In this document: positions 16,573 to 16,617 of the stretch, piece after piece | Numbering within the stretch: position 1 is the first letter of the stretch | How the letters are laid out: each line of letters opens with the position of its first letter | Assembly: GCA_036378155.1 (NCBI GenBank) | Contig: DASUXA010000049.1 | Coordinates: 1 to 16,617 of the forward strand | Origin: DASUXA01 sp036378155 | GTDB taxonomy: Bacteria > Actinomycetota > Actinomycetes > Mycobacteriales > Micromonosporaceae | Direction of reading: 5' to 3' | Length of the DNA: 16,617 nucleotides | Notes under the pieces: model-generated | What the model saw: the letters and a program-made list of their open reading frames with translations, nothing else | Told to the model about the DNA's origin: nothing | Databases searched by the model: none | Made by a program: the position numbers and the translations under genes

Positions 16573-16617
16573 GTGCGGCGTACGAAGATCGTGGCGTCCA
16601 TCGGACCGGCGTCGTGG
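16573..16617 (+). CDS. pyk: pyruvate kinase, N-terminal fragment (cut by window edge)
   Basis: The first 15 codons read MRRTKIVASIGPASW, the highly conserved first strand and loop of pyruvate kinase, which makes pyruvate and ATP from phosphoenolpyruvate and ADP. The start is GTG with an AGGGGAAGGA ribosome site 6 nt upstream. The rest of the gene lies beyond the window, so completeness cannot be judged. It is divergent from padR. Confidence 0.8.
   Translation, partial: MRRTKIVASIGPASW

Overview
The window is very GC-rich bacterial DNA with actinobacterial gene types: a DUF3040 membrane protein, a MoxR/DUF58/transglutaminase operon, a LexA-type SOS box of the CGAAC-N4-GTTCG form, and several promoters of the TANNNT-(6-7 nt)-start kind that imply leaderless mRNAs. 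A Micromonosporaceae-like actinobacterium is my best guess, from protein style and the abundance of CGTAC/GGTAC in most of the window. The right end (about 14.2-16.5 kb) has a different base signature.

Layout. 1-243: downstream of leuS, with seven 16-bp tandem repeats that fold as UUCG-type hairpins and a 40-bp doubly palindromic operator-like element just in front of a possible leftward gene start. 244-3241 (minus): leuS with a complete leader: a leaderless 12-aa peptide with three consecutive Leu codons, a candidate antiterminator and an intrinsic terminator, that is, an apparent leucine attenuator. 3479-8252 (plus): a tight three-gene operon of MoxR AAA+ ATPase, DUF58 protein and polytopic transglutaminase. 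8253-8449: repeats sharing the GCGTCCGGACGC palindrome and a 17-bp hairpin terminator between convergent transcripts. 8459-15719 (minus): DUF3040 protein, DNA polymerase IV (dinB), a phosphodiesterase-type hydrolase translationally coupled to a CmoM/SmtA-like methyltransferase, and error-prone polymerase dnaE2 under a perfect SOS box. 15729-16382 (minus): a PadR-family regulator whose last codons contain that SOS box. 16573-16617 (plus): the first 15 codons of pyruvate kinase.

How the genes relate. leuS appears to sense leucyl-tRNA charging through its own leader. The MoxR/DUF58/transglutaminase set is a common bacterial module, probably an ATPase, its partner and a membrane-anchored exported enzyme. 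dnaE2 and dinB are both mutagenic polymerases within 2 kb of each other, but only dnaE2 shows a LexA site, and no imuA/imuB is present here. I found no CRISPR array, insertion sequence, tRNA or rRNA. Nothing stands out as a wholly new system; the regulatory architecture (leuS leader, double palindrome, SOS box inside padR, leaderless promoters) is the most interesting content.
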